Assembly (NCBI GenBank): GCA_035493955.1
Contig: DATJHI010000015.1
Span: 62,001-126,000 of the forward strand
Origin: NCED01 sp035493955
GTDB lineage: Bacteria > Pseudomonadota > Alphaproteobacteria > Caulobacterales > Caulobacteraceae
Direction of reading: 5' to 3'
Length of the DNA stretch: 64,000 bases
Part shown: positions 47,712-54,282 of the stretch, piece by piece
How positions within the stretch are numbered: position 1 is the stretch's first letter
Layout of the letters: every line of letters begins with the position of its first letter
Position numbers and translations under genes: made by a program
The notes under the pieces: model-generated
Seen by the model: only the letters and a program-made list of their open reading frames with translations
Database searches by the model: none
What the model was told of the DNA's origin: nothing

Positions 47712-47787
47712 GAACCGACCGATTCGGTTCGGCTTTCAGCGCCGCCTGCACTGCTTTTGCACCGTCCGTCCACCGACCGGGTGCAAA
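47712..47787 (-). promoter_or_regulatory. Structured 5' leader of the methyltransferase gene
   Basis: Two perfect stems lie between the candidate promoter and the ATG: TTTGCACC (47756-47763) with GGTGCAAA (47780-47787), and GAACCGA (47712-47718) with TCGGTTC (47724-47730). On the minus strand the second stem is followed by TGCCTTTTCC, as in a weak intrinsic terminator, about 25 bases before the start codon. This would suit attenuation, but no leader peptide or ligand-binding motif was recognised. Confidence 0.45.
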
Positions 47788-47820
47788 CGAGTCACAGCCA
47801 CGCCCGGCGGCGGCCTTGTC

Positions 47821-47847
47821 GCATAGTCGGGCCCGGAGCACAGTCAA
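47821..47847 (-). promoter_or_regulatory. Candidate housekeeping promoter for the methyltransferase
   Basis: On the minus strand TTGACT (47847-47842) is separated by 15 bases from CTATGC (47826-47821). This is close to the Caulobacter housekeeping pattern TTGACGS-N10-14-GCTANAWC. It would give a leader of roughly 130 bases for the methyltransferase and places the start of the divergent structured region immediately behind it. Confidence 0.45.
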
Positions 47848-47850
47848 GTT

Positions 47851-48081
47851 GTCGAAAGGAACTCGACGCCGGACGGGAAAACGGGGCGACCCGCCGACCT
47901 GAAAGCGAAGAGACGGCGCAAAGGAGACGGTTTTCGGGGCGACCCGAGATCCTGACCGGAGGGCCTGCCCAGAAGGGGCGAACGTCGAGGAAACTCGACC
48001 CGCTACGACCGGACCCTCTCGACGCAGGTCTCCCCACCCGGAGGCCTGGGTGAGAGGGCGGTGCAAGGGGCGACCCTCGCA
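47851..48081 (+). ncRNA. Candidate structured RNA (orphan riboswitch or sRNA) upstream of the ABC importer
   Basis: No protein gene is supported here. Reading the plus strand, GGGGCGACCC occurs three times, each time as a stem capped by a GCGA tetraloop: CGGG/CCCG at 47882-47893, TCGGG/CCCGA at 47934-47947 and AGGG/CCCT at 48066-48077. GTCGAG-GAAA-CTCGAC (47984-47999) is a fourth GNRA hairpin. A long helix runs from 48008 to 48062: ACCG/CGGT, CCCTCTC/GAGAGGG and CAGGTCTCC/GGAGGCCTG with loop CCACCC, about 20 pairs. GTCGA/TCGAC (47851-47867) adds another. GNRA loops exist only in the plus-strand reading, so the RNA should run toward the importer. TPP, cobalamin, glycine, SAM and RNase P signatures were looked for by eye and not found. 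Confidence 0.5.
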
Positions 48082-48141
48082 TCGTCCTCCCTACTCATTT
48101 CGGCGTCCTCCGTCCCTGGACAATCGAATCCCCCGCCGTAC

Positions 48142-48162
48142 TCTCCCGACCGCATCGGGGGA
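48142..48162 (+). promoter_or_regulatory. Hairpin sequestering the ribosome binding site of the importer gene
   Basis: TCTCCCGA pairs with TCGGGGGA (eight pairs, one G-U, five-base loop CCGCA). The 3' arm contains GGGGGA (48157-48162), the only purine-rich candidate Shine-Dalgarno, ten bases before the ATG at 48173. Folding would hide it. Lying 3' of the structured region, this looks like a translational expression platform, though no alternative pairing partner was proven. Confidence 0.45.
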
Positions 48163-48172
48163 CGATAGATTC

Positions 48173-49192
48173 ATGACCATAAGCCGCCGCTTCGCCTCGA
48201 GCGGCCTCGCCGCCGCCCTGCTCGCCGCCTGTTCGCCCGGAGGCGCCGACAAGACGGCGGGTCCTTCGGCGCCGACCAGGCTGAAGCTGGCCACCGACTG
48301 GCGGGCCGAAGCCGAGCACGGCGGTTTCTACCAGGCGGTCGCCACGGGCGAATACGCCCGCCGCGGTTTGGATGTGCAGATCGTCCAGGGCGGTCCCGGG
48401 GTGAACGTGCCCCAGCTCCTGTCCTCGGGGGCGGCCGATCTCGGGGTCGGCTCCAACGCCTTCATCGTCCTCAACCTCGCGGCCGAAAAGGCCCCCGTGA
48501 CGGCGGTGATGGCCTCGTTCCAGAAGGACCCCCAGGTCCTGATCGCCCACCCGGACGCCGGCATCGGCTCCCTGGCCGACATGAAGGGCCATCCGATCCT
48601 GCTGGCCGACGCCTCGATCACCGCCTTCTGGGTCTGGTTGAAGGCCAAGTACGGCTTCACCGACGCCCAGGTGCGCAAATACACCTTCAACTCGGCTCCG
48701 TTCCTGGCCGACAAACGGGCGGTGCAGCAAGGCTATGTCACCAGCGAGCCCTATTCCATCGAGAAGGCGAGCGGCGTGAAGCCCGCGGTCTTCCTGCTCG
48801 CCGACAGCGGCTACCCCGGTTACGGGGCCATGGTGCTGGCGCGCAACAGCCTGATCGCGCAAAAACCGGCAGCGGTGAAGGCCTTCGTCGAGGCGACGGC
48901 GGCCGGATGGAAATCCTATATCGACGGCGATCCTTCGGCTGCGGACGCCTTGATCCGCAAGGACAATCCGGAGATGACGCAGGACGTGCTCGACCAGGCC
49001 CGCGCCAAGCTGAAACGCTATGGGATCATCGACTCCGGCGACGCCGCGACCGGGGGGATCGGGACCATGACCGACGCCCGCTGGAAGGCCTTCTTCGACA
49101 TGGCCTCCGACCAGGGCATCTACCCCAAGACCCTCGACCCCAAGATTGCCTATAGCCTCGCCTTCCTGCCCAAGACGCCGACGGCGCCATGA
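48173..49192 (+). CDS. ABC importer substrate-binding lipoprotein, NMT1/THI5-like
   Basis: A 339-residue periplasmic binding protein. The signal ends in a lipobox (ALLAACSPGG), so it should be lipid-anchored at the cysteine. The mature part begins like NMT1/THI5 and NitT/TauT binding proteins: LKLATDWRAEAEHGGFYQAV, ARRGLDVQIVQGGPGVNVPQ, LLSSGAADLGVGSNAFIV. Homologues carry pyrimidine precursors of thiamin, sulfonates, nitrate or related small molecules; the EHGGFYQA segment leans to the THI5/ThiY group, but no TPP riboswitch is present. It is the first gene of a coupled trio with ATPase and permease. Confidence 0.88.
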   Translation: MTISRRFASSGLAAALLAACSPGGADKTAGPSAPTRLKLATDWRAEAEHGGFYQAVATGEYARRGLDVQIVQGGPGVNVPQLLSSGAADLGVGSNAFIVLNLAAEKAPVTAVMASFQKDPQVLIAHPDAGIGSLADMKGHPILLADASITAFWVWLKAKYGFTDAQVRKYTFNSAPFLADKRAVQQGYVTSEPYSIEKASGVKPAVFLLADSGYPGYGAMVLARNSLIAQKPAAVKAFVEATAAGWKSYIDGDPSAADALIRKDNPEMTQDVLDQARAKLKRYGIIDSGDAATGGIGTMTDARWKAFFDMASDQGIYPKTLDPKIAYSLAFLPKTPTAP

Positions 49193-49941
49193 CCGCGGCG
49201 TCCGCCCGTCTTGACGCGGTCGAGGTCGATTATCGCGGCCGGCGCGCCCTTGGCCCCCTGGATCTGGAATTGGCCCCGGGCAGTCTGACCGCCCTGGTCG
49301 GACCGTCGGGCAGCGGCAAGTCGACCGCCCTGCGCCTCCTGGCCGGGTTGGAGGCGCCCAGCCGCGGCCGGGTCGCCCGGGCGGCGGGCCGCGGCGAGAC
49401 CGCCCTGGTTTTCCAGGCCCCGACCCTGGCGCCCTGGTCCAGCACGTTGGGCAATGTCGCCCTGCCCCTTGAGCTGGCCGGAACGCCGCGCCATCAAGCC
49501 CGCGCCCGCGCGGCCGCGGCGCTCGCCCGCGTCGGACTGGCCGGATCCGAGGATCTGCGGCCGGCCCAGCTTTCCGGCGGCATGGCCATGCGCGCCTCCC
49601 TGGCCCGGGCCCTGGTCACGCGACCCCGCCTCCTGCTGCTCGACGAGCCCTTCGCCGCCCTGGACGAGATCACCCGCCGCGCCCTGGCCGACGACGTCTT
49701 GGCCCTGTGGGCCGAGACCCGGCCGGCGGTGCTGTTCGTCACCCACAACGTCGAGGAGGCGGTCTATATGGCTGAACGCGTTGTGGTGTTGACCCCCGGA
49801 CCGGGACGGATCGCCGCCGCTTTCGACATCGCCGGACCCCTGCCGCGCCCGGCCGGGTACCGGGTGACGGCGACTTTTCGCCAGGCCGCCGAACAGGTTT
49901 CGGCCGCCCTGGAAGTCGCCATGCACGGCGTCGCGGCATGA
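49189..49941 (+). CDS. ABC importer ATP-binding protein (NitT/TauT type)
   Basis: A 250-residue ATPase with Walker A GPSGSGKST (38-46), Q-loop LVFQAPTLAPWSS, signature LSGGMAMRASLARAL, Walker B LLLLDEPFAALDE and switch histidine in LFVTHNVEEAVY. The C-terminal extension after VVLTPGPGRI is typical of TauB/SsuB. The signature reads LSGGM instead of LSGGQ. Start and stop both overlap the neighbouring genes by four bases, so it is made with the binding protein and permease. Confidence 0.93.
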   Translation: MTAASARLDAVEVDYRGRRALGPLDLELAPGSLTALVGPSGSGKSTALRLLAGLEAPSRGRVARAAGRGETALVFQAPTLAPWSSTLGNVALPLELAGTPRHQARARAAAALARVGLAGSEDLRPAQLSGGMAMRASLARALVTRPRLLLLDEPFAALDEITRRALADDVLALWAETRPAVLFVTHNVEEAVYMAERVVVLTPGPGRIAAAFDIAGPLPRPAGYRVTATFRQAAEQVSAALEVAMHGVAA

Positions 49942-50708
49942 GCCGCCTCCTGGCCGTCCTGGCGCCCGTCGCCCTTGTCGGCCTTTTGCTGTCGGCCTGG
50001 GAGATCGCCTGCCGAAGCCTGAGCGTTCCGGCCTATCTGCTGCCCGCGCCATCGGCCATCGGCGCGGCCTTCGCCGAGCATTGGCGCGCCCTGTCGATCT
50101 CGGCCTGGAACACCCTGACCATGGCCCTGTGGGCCCTTTTGCTGGCGGCCGTGATCGCCCTGCCCCTGGCCCTGGCCACGGCGCTCAGCCAAATCCTGGA
50201 GCGAGCGGTCTCGCCCATAGCGGTCACCCTTCAGGTGACGCCGGTCGTCGCCATCGCGCCCCTGGTGGTGATCTGGGCCGGGCTCGACCATCCGGAGCGG
50301 GCGATCACCGCCCTGGCCGCCATCGTCGCCTTCTTCCCGATCTTCTCGGGCGCATCGGCCGGATTGAAATCGGCCGATGCGGACCTGCAGCGGCTGTTCG
50401 ATCTCTATGGCGCGACCCGGATGCAACGGCTTTGGCGTCTGCGCCTGCCCGCGGCGGTTCCCTTTGTCATCGAAGGCTTCAAGGTCGCTGCGGGATTGTC
50501 CATCATCGGGGCCGTGGTGGCCGAGTTCGTCGCCGGGTCGGGGGGCACCCAGGGCTTGGCCTGGCGCATCCTGGAAGCGGGCAACCGGCTGCGTACGGCC
50601 GAGATGTTCGCCGCCCTGTTCACCCTCGCCGGCCTGGGGGCGGCGCTCTATGGACTACTTCAGGTTGTAGAAAGGCGGGTGCTCACCTTGTGGCGCGGGG
50701 GCGGTTAG
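49938..50708 (+). CDS. ABC importer permease (NitT/TauT type)
   Basis: A 256-residue inner-membrane permease with about six helices. The start (AWEIACRSLSVPAYLLPAPS) and the region TLQVTPVVAIAPLVVIWAGL are characteristic of the SsuC/TauC/ThiX group, as is the EAA-like loop LYGATRMQRLWRLRLPAAVP which contacts the ATPase. It completes the importer encoded from 48173. Confidence 0.93.
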   Translation: MSRLLAVLAPVALVGLLLSAWEIACRSLSVPAYLLPAPSAIGAAFAEHWRALSISAWNTLTMALWALLLAAVIALPLALATALSQILERAVSPIAVTLQVTPVVAIAPLVVIWAGLDHPERAITALAAIVAFFPIFSGASAGLKSADADLQRLFDLYGATRMQRLWRLRLPAAVPFVIEGFKVAAGLSIIGAVVAEFVAGSGGTQGLAWRILEAGNRLRTAEMFAALFTLAGLGAALYGLLQVVERRVLTLWRGGG

Positions 50709-50776
50709 GCCGCGGTTAATCGGGTCATCGTAAATCGCTTCAGGGAACTCGGCACAACCCTGGAGCGCGTGCATAC

Positions 50777-51709
50777 ATGCGACCGATCCTTTCTCTCTGT
50801 CTGCTGGCCACGGCCGCGAGCGTCTCAGCCGCGTCCGCCTTGGCCCAGACAGCCGACCGCTACGGCGTAGTCCCCTATCCGCCCCCTCCACAACAACAGG
50901 CCGCGCCGGCTCCCCCGATGCGGGTGCTGTCCTGGCCCGGCAAGACCATTCCGGCCGCGCCGCCGCCCCAGGCGGCCGCCTATCCCCCCTACGCCCAGGC
51001 CCAGCCGGCCTATGGCGCTGCGTACCAGCCGCCTTACCCCTCGGACCCGCGGGCGGCGCCCTACCCCATGGCGCCGACCGCCTACACGCCGCAGCAGCCC
51101 GCGCCCTATCCGCCGCAGGCCTCCGCCCCGCCGCTGAACCGGCCCCCGCAGAGCTATGCTTCGCCACAGGCGCAGGCGCAGCCCCTGCCCGCCTATCCCC
51201 CCAACGCGCAGCCCCAGCCTTATTACCTCCCCGGCCCCGCCAGGCCGGCGCCGAACGCGGTCTATCCGGCCAATACCGGGTCGCCGCAGATGGCGGCGCC
51301 CTCGGCCGGCTCGCCGCAGCAGCCCACATCGATCTACGCTCAGCCCCAGGGTCCCGCGCCACAAGCTGCGGCCGCGACGCCGGAACTGAACGGGTCCAGC
51401 GGCCTCAGCGACCAGGCGCGGCCCAATCCCACCGATCCGCGCCAGCCTCAGAGGGTGGCGATGAACGCCGCCGGCCCGGCCCAGAGCGCTCGGCTCTATT
51501 CGCTGCACCGGGAGTTCGGTCTGACCCCCGATCCGACCCCCGCCGCTGCGCCGTTGGGCGAGACGGTGGAGCTGGTCTCTTCGATCGATTCCGGCGGCGC
51601 GCCCAATCCCGACGCCGACGTGCCGGCCAAGACCGTCAAGAAGGTCACCGACTCCAGCGGCAAGACCACCGCCCAGCTCCGCAGCTCGGCCTCCGACGCC
51701 CAGCCCTGA
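50777..51709 (+). CDS. Exported Pro/Ala/Gln-rich protein of unknown function
   Basis: A 310-residue protein with a good signal peptide (MRPILSLCLLATAASVSAAS then ALAQ). Residues 30-215 are low-complexity, built from Pro, Ala, Gln and Tyr (YPPPPQQQAAPAPP, PQASAPPLNRPPQSYASPQA), suggesting an extended wall-spanning stretch. The last 70 residues are more ordered (ARLYSLHREFGLTPDPTPAA, VELVSSIDSGGAPNPDADVP). No family is recognised. It ends nine bases before the DUF2336 start codon, so the two are probably one operon. Confidence 0.8.
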   Translation: MRPILSLCLLATAASVSAASALAQTADRYGVVPYPPPPQQQAAPAPPMRVLSWPGKTIPAAPPPQAAAYPPYAQAQPAYGAAYQPPYPSDPRAAPYPMAPTAYTPQQPAPYPPQASAPPLNRPPQSYASPQAQAQPLPAYPPNAQPQPYYLPGPARPAPNAVYPANTGSPQMAAPSAGSPQQPTSIYAQPQGPAPQAAAATPELNGSSGLSDQARPNPTDPRQPQRVAMNAAGPAQSARLYSLHREFGLTPDPTPAAAPLGETVELVSSIDSGGAPNPDADVPAKTVKKVTDSSGKTTAQLRSSASDAQP

Positions 51710-51717
51710 AGAGGCCC

Positions 51718-52815
51718 ATGTCCAACGCTTCCAAACTTGATGAGCTGATCGCGCTGGCCCGCGAACCGTCGAGCGCCCGCCGTCGGGAGCTGCTGCGCGA
51801 AGTCACCGACCTGTTCTTTTCGTTTTCCGGGCCTCGCGGTCCGGAAGAAATGTCCCTGTTCGACGGCGTGCTCACCCGCCTCGCCGACGAGATGGAGGAA
51901 GAGGTCCGGGCCGAACTGGCGAACCGGTTCGCCGGCGCCGCCGCGGCCCCTGCGAGCTTGCTGAAGACCCTGGCCAACGACGAGTCCGGCGCCGTGTCCG
52001 GCCCCCTGCTGGTTCGGTCGAAAGCCCTGACCGAAAACGATCTGCTCGAAGTCGCCAGCGCCCGCGGCCAGGGGCATCTACGGATGATCTCCGGGCGTTC
52101 GGACCTGTCCGAAGCGGTGTCCGACAAGGTGGTGGAACGCGCGGACGACGAGACCTTGGGAGTGCTGCTGCGAAACCCCAAGGCGCCGCTCTCGCGCCAG
52201 GCGGCCGAGACGGTGGTCGATCGGGCGGCGGCCAATCCGGCCCTGCATGAAGCGGTGATCGATCGTCAGACCCTACCGATCGACCTGTTGAACGAGATGT
52301 ATTTCCTGGTCGAGGCCCGGCTGCGCGAGCGGATCTTGGCCCGCAACGCCGGCATGGACCCCGGCGACCTGGAGGCCGCCTTGGCCGCGGGGCGTCGGAA
52401 AGTCGCCGAGCGCGACGGCGTCCTGCCGTCCGACTATGGCGCTGCGGTCGCCCACGTGAAGAACATGCTGGCCAAGGGCACGATGACGCCCTCCGCCCTG
52501 GCTTCCCTGCTCCGCCACGGCGAGCGGACCCGGTTCGTGGTCGCCCTGTCGGAACTGGCCGACATCGATTTCCACACCGCCAACCGGATCGTCGACCGCC
52601 AGGAGGTCGACGCCCTGGCGATCATCTGCAAGGCGGCGGATTTCGACCGCACCCTGTTCCTGACCTTCACGGTGCTGATCATGGAGCCTGGGAAGGGCAT
52701 GATGGTGGCCAACTCCTATGGCCAGCGTTATGCGGAATTGCCCCGCGACCTGGCCCTGCGCACGCTGAGGTTCTGGCGCATGCGCCGTCAGACCGGCGAC
52801 GTGGCGGCGGCCTGA
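51718..52815 (+). CDS. DUF2336 domain protein
   Basis: A 365-residue soluble helical protein of the alphaproteobacterial DUF2336 family. It shows repeated short helical pairs (FDGVLTRLADEMEEEVRAEL, LLVRSKALTENDLLEVASAR, ISGRSDLSEAVSDKVVERAD, VLLRNPKAPLSRQAAETVVD) like HEAT-type repeats, then a C-terminal block (FVVALSELADIDFHTANRIV, RTLFLTFTVLIMEPGKGMMV). No enzymatic motif is visible. GAAGAGG lies just before the ATG. It is followed by a convergent gene. Confidence 0.88.
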   Translation: MSNASKLDELIALAREPSSARRRELLREVTDLFFSFSGPRGPEEMSLFDGVLTRLADEMEEEVRAELANRFAGAAAAPASLLKTLANDESGAVSGPLLVRSKALTENDLLEVASARGQGHLRMISGRSDLSEAVSDKVVERADDETLGVLLRNPKAPLSRQAAETVVDRAAANPALHEAVIDRQTLPIDLLNEMYFLVEARLRERILARNAGMDPGDLEAALAAGRRKVAERDGVLPSDYGAAVAHVKNMLAKGTMTPSALASLLRHGERTRFVVALSELADIDFHTANRIVDRQEVDALAIICKAADFDRTLFLTFTVLIMEPGKGMMVANSYGQRYAELPRDLALRTLRFWRMRRQTGDVAAA

Positions 52816-52827
52816 CGGCCTCGGCGG

Positions 52828-54165
52828 TCAGCGCAGGCTCTTCAGACGATCCAGACCGTCCTGGGCCGCTTCGGCCAGGGTCTTCAGTCCACGTTCGGTG
52901 AGCACGTCCAGAGCCTCGGTCAGCGCCACCGCCGCCCCGTCGGGGGGCGAAGTTCCCCCGGGGAGCTCGGCGCGGGCGACGTAGATGCGGTTCAAGGCGA
53001 GTTGGGTCACCGCCCAAGCCACCGGGTCGATCGCGGCGTTGCGGACGGCCAGTTCGGCCCGGAAAGCGGACTCCGCCTGGTCCAGGGCCGCAGCGTCGCC
53101 GCGGCGTTCAGCCCGGCGGGCCACGCAGGCGGCGCGGTCATGGGCGGTCACCGCCCTCAAGGTCAAGTCCCGCCCAGATCCCAGCACCGCCAGGGCCTGG
53201 TCGAAGGCGGCCAAGGCGTGATTGCTCAGGTCCTCGTCGTCGATAGCCTCGGCCAGGGCGATGAGCGACAGCGCCAGGCCATGGCTGATCCGCGCCCGGT
53301 CCAGGGGACTGTGGTCGGCGTCGATCTGCTCGGCGGCGGCGGCCAGCACGCGCACGCTTTCGGTCAGCGACTTGGGATCGCCGGCGAGATCGCCCATGGC
53401 GGCCAGGGCGGCGCCGCGCAGGCCTTCCGAGCGGGCCCAGGACAGGGGCAGATAGTCGGGATCGAGGCGGGCGGTGAGTTGGGCCAGGTCGGCTTCCGCC
53501 TGGACGAGCAGGTTCTTGTCCTTCAGCCGGCCGCCGAACCCGATAAGGAAGTCGGCGCGGTCGCAACGCAGGCTCGCCGCCTCCACCTTGCCCCGGCCGG
53601 TCTCATGCAGTTCGGCGTCGAGCCGGTCCACCGCCGCGTCCAGGGCGGCGGCGGCCTGCACCGCCTGATCGAGATCGGCGGCGGCCAAGGCGGCGCCGGC
53701 GTCCAGGGCGGCCCGGAGCGCCAGACGGCGTCCCGCCAAGCCGCGGCCGACGTTGGCGACGGCCTCGCTGGCCTTGAGGAAATCATCGGCGGCGTCCAGC
53801 GCCGACGGATCCGCGAACAGGTCCGCTCCGAGCTTGGCCGCCGCGGCCTGCTCCAGCCTGGCTGCAGCCAGCACCTCGGCGTCGTCGGTGATCTCCCGTA
53901 CGGCCCGGGCCGCGGCGGAGGCGGCCTTGGCCAGGGTGTCCGGCTCGCCTGTGCGACGGGCGATCTCGCGCAGCATCCAGGCGTAGGTGATCAGACGCGG
54001 CGAACGCTCGCGCTTGCTGGCCTGATGGACAGCGAGTCCCGCCGCGGCGGCTTGGCGCTTCAAGGCGATCAGCGGCAGCAGTTCCAGAGTCGCCGGATCG
54101 GCCCAGGATTCGGAAGCCCTTTGTTCGCGGCCGATGAACCGCCGCACATCCCGACCAAAATCCAA
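52828..54165 (-). CDS. Ala-rich helical-repeat (TPR-like) protein of unknown function
   Basis: A protein of about 445 residues, almost wholly helical, with no signal or membrane segment. Repeating units resemble degenerate TPRs, for example ARISHGLALSLIALAEAIDD, DLSNHALAAFDQALAVLGSG, ALDQAESAFRAELAVRNAAI and AWAVTQLALNRIYVARAEL. I do not recognise a family. The start is uncertain: TTG 54165 (then DFGRDVRRFIGRE) and GTG 54174 are the nearest plausible ones; codons upstream to 54228 overlap two hairpins and look non-coding. Confidence 0.7.
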   Translation of the reverse strand: MDFGRDVRRFIGREQRASESWADPATLELLPLIALKRQAAAAGLAVHQASKRERSPRLITYAWMLREIARRTGEPDTLAKAASAAARAVREITDDAEVLAAARLEQAAAAKLGADLFADPSALDAADDFLKASEAVANVGRGLAGRRLALRAALDAGAALAAADLDQAVQAAAALDAAVDRLDAELHETGRGKVEAASLRCDRADFLIGFGGRLKDKNLLVQAEADLAQLTARLDPDYLPLSWARSEGLRGAALAAMGDLAGDPKSLTESVRVLAAAAEQIDADHSPLDRARISHGLALSLIALAEAIDDEDLSNHALAAFDQALAVLGSGRDLTLRAVTAHDRAACVARRAERRGDAAALDQAESAFRAELAVRNAAIDPVAWAVTQLALNRIYVARAELPGGTSPPDGAAVALTEALDVLTERGLKTLAEAAQDGLDRLKSLR

Positions 54166-54232
54166 GCGCCCCACTCCCGAGTGTACCGCTCCGGGACGTC
54201 CGGAACGGGTCGGGTAGGGAAGGAGCAAGGAT

Positions 54233-54248
54233 GCGGCCGTTCGGCCGC
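54233..54248 (-). terminator. Terminator-like hairpin after prfC
   Basis: GCGGCC-GTTC-GGCCGC on either strand, 34 bases after the prfC stop; on the minus strand it is followed by ATCCTTGCTCCTTCC. A second small palindrome TCCGG-GACGT-CCGGA lies at 54190-54204. Together they separate prfC from the helical-repeat gene. Confidence 0.5.
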
Positions 54249-54282
54249 GGGATGGGGTTTGTAGGGGAAAAAGCCCCTTCGC

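Noticed and set aside
47700..48053. Possible 117-residue protein in the region before the importer
   Set aside because: No ribosome site, composition is random Arg/Pro/Ser, and the region is dominated by self-complementary RNA structure.
48121..48135. tRNA-like T-loop (ATCGAATCCCC)
   Set aside because: No complementary GGGG arm, no acceptor stem and no D-arm nearby.
47851..48172. TPP riboswitch, RNase P RNA, tmRNA or cobalamin riboswitch
   Set aside because: TPP was expected for a THI5-type importer, but the CTGAGA and GAACCTGATC...CCAGCG cores are absent (only a chance TGAGAGGG). The RNase P GAGGAAAGTCCGG and ACAGAAA elements, tmRNA tag codons, and cobalamin GCCACTG and GCAACTGT boxes are also missing.
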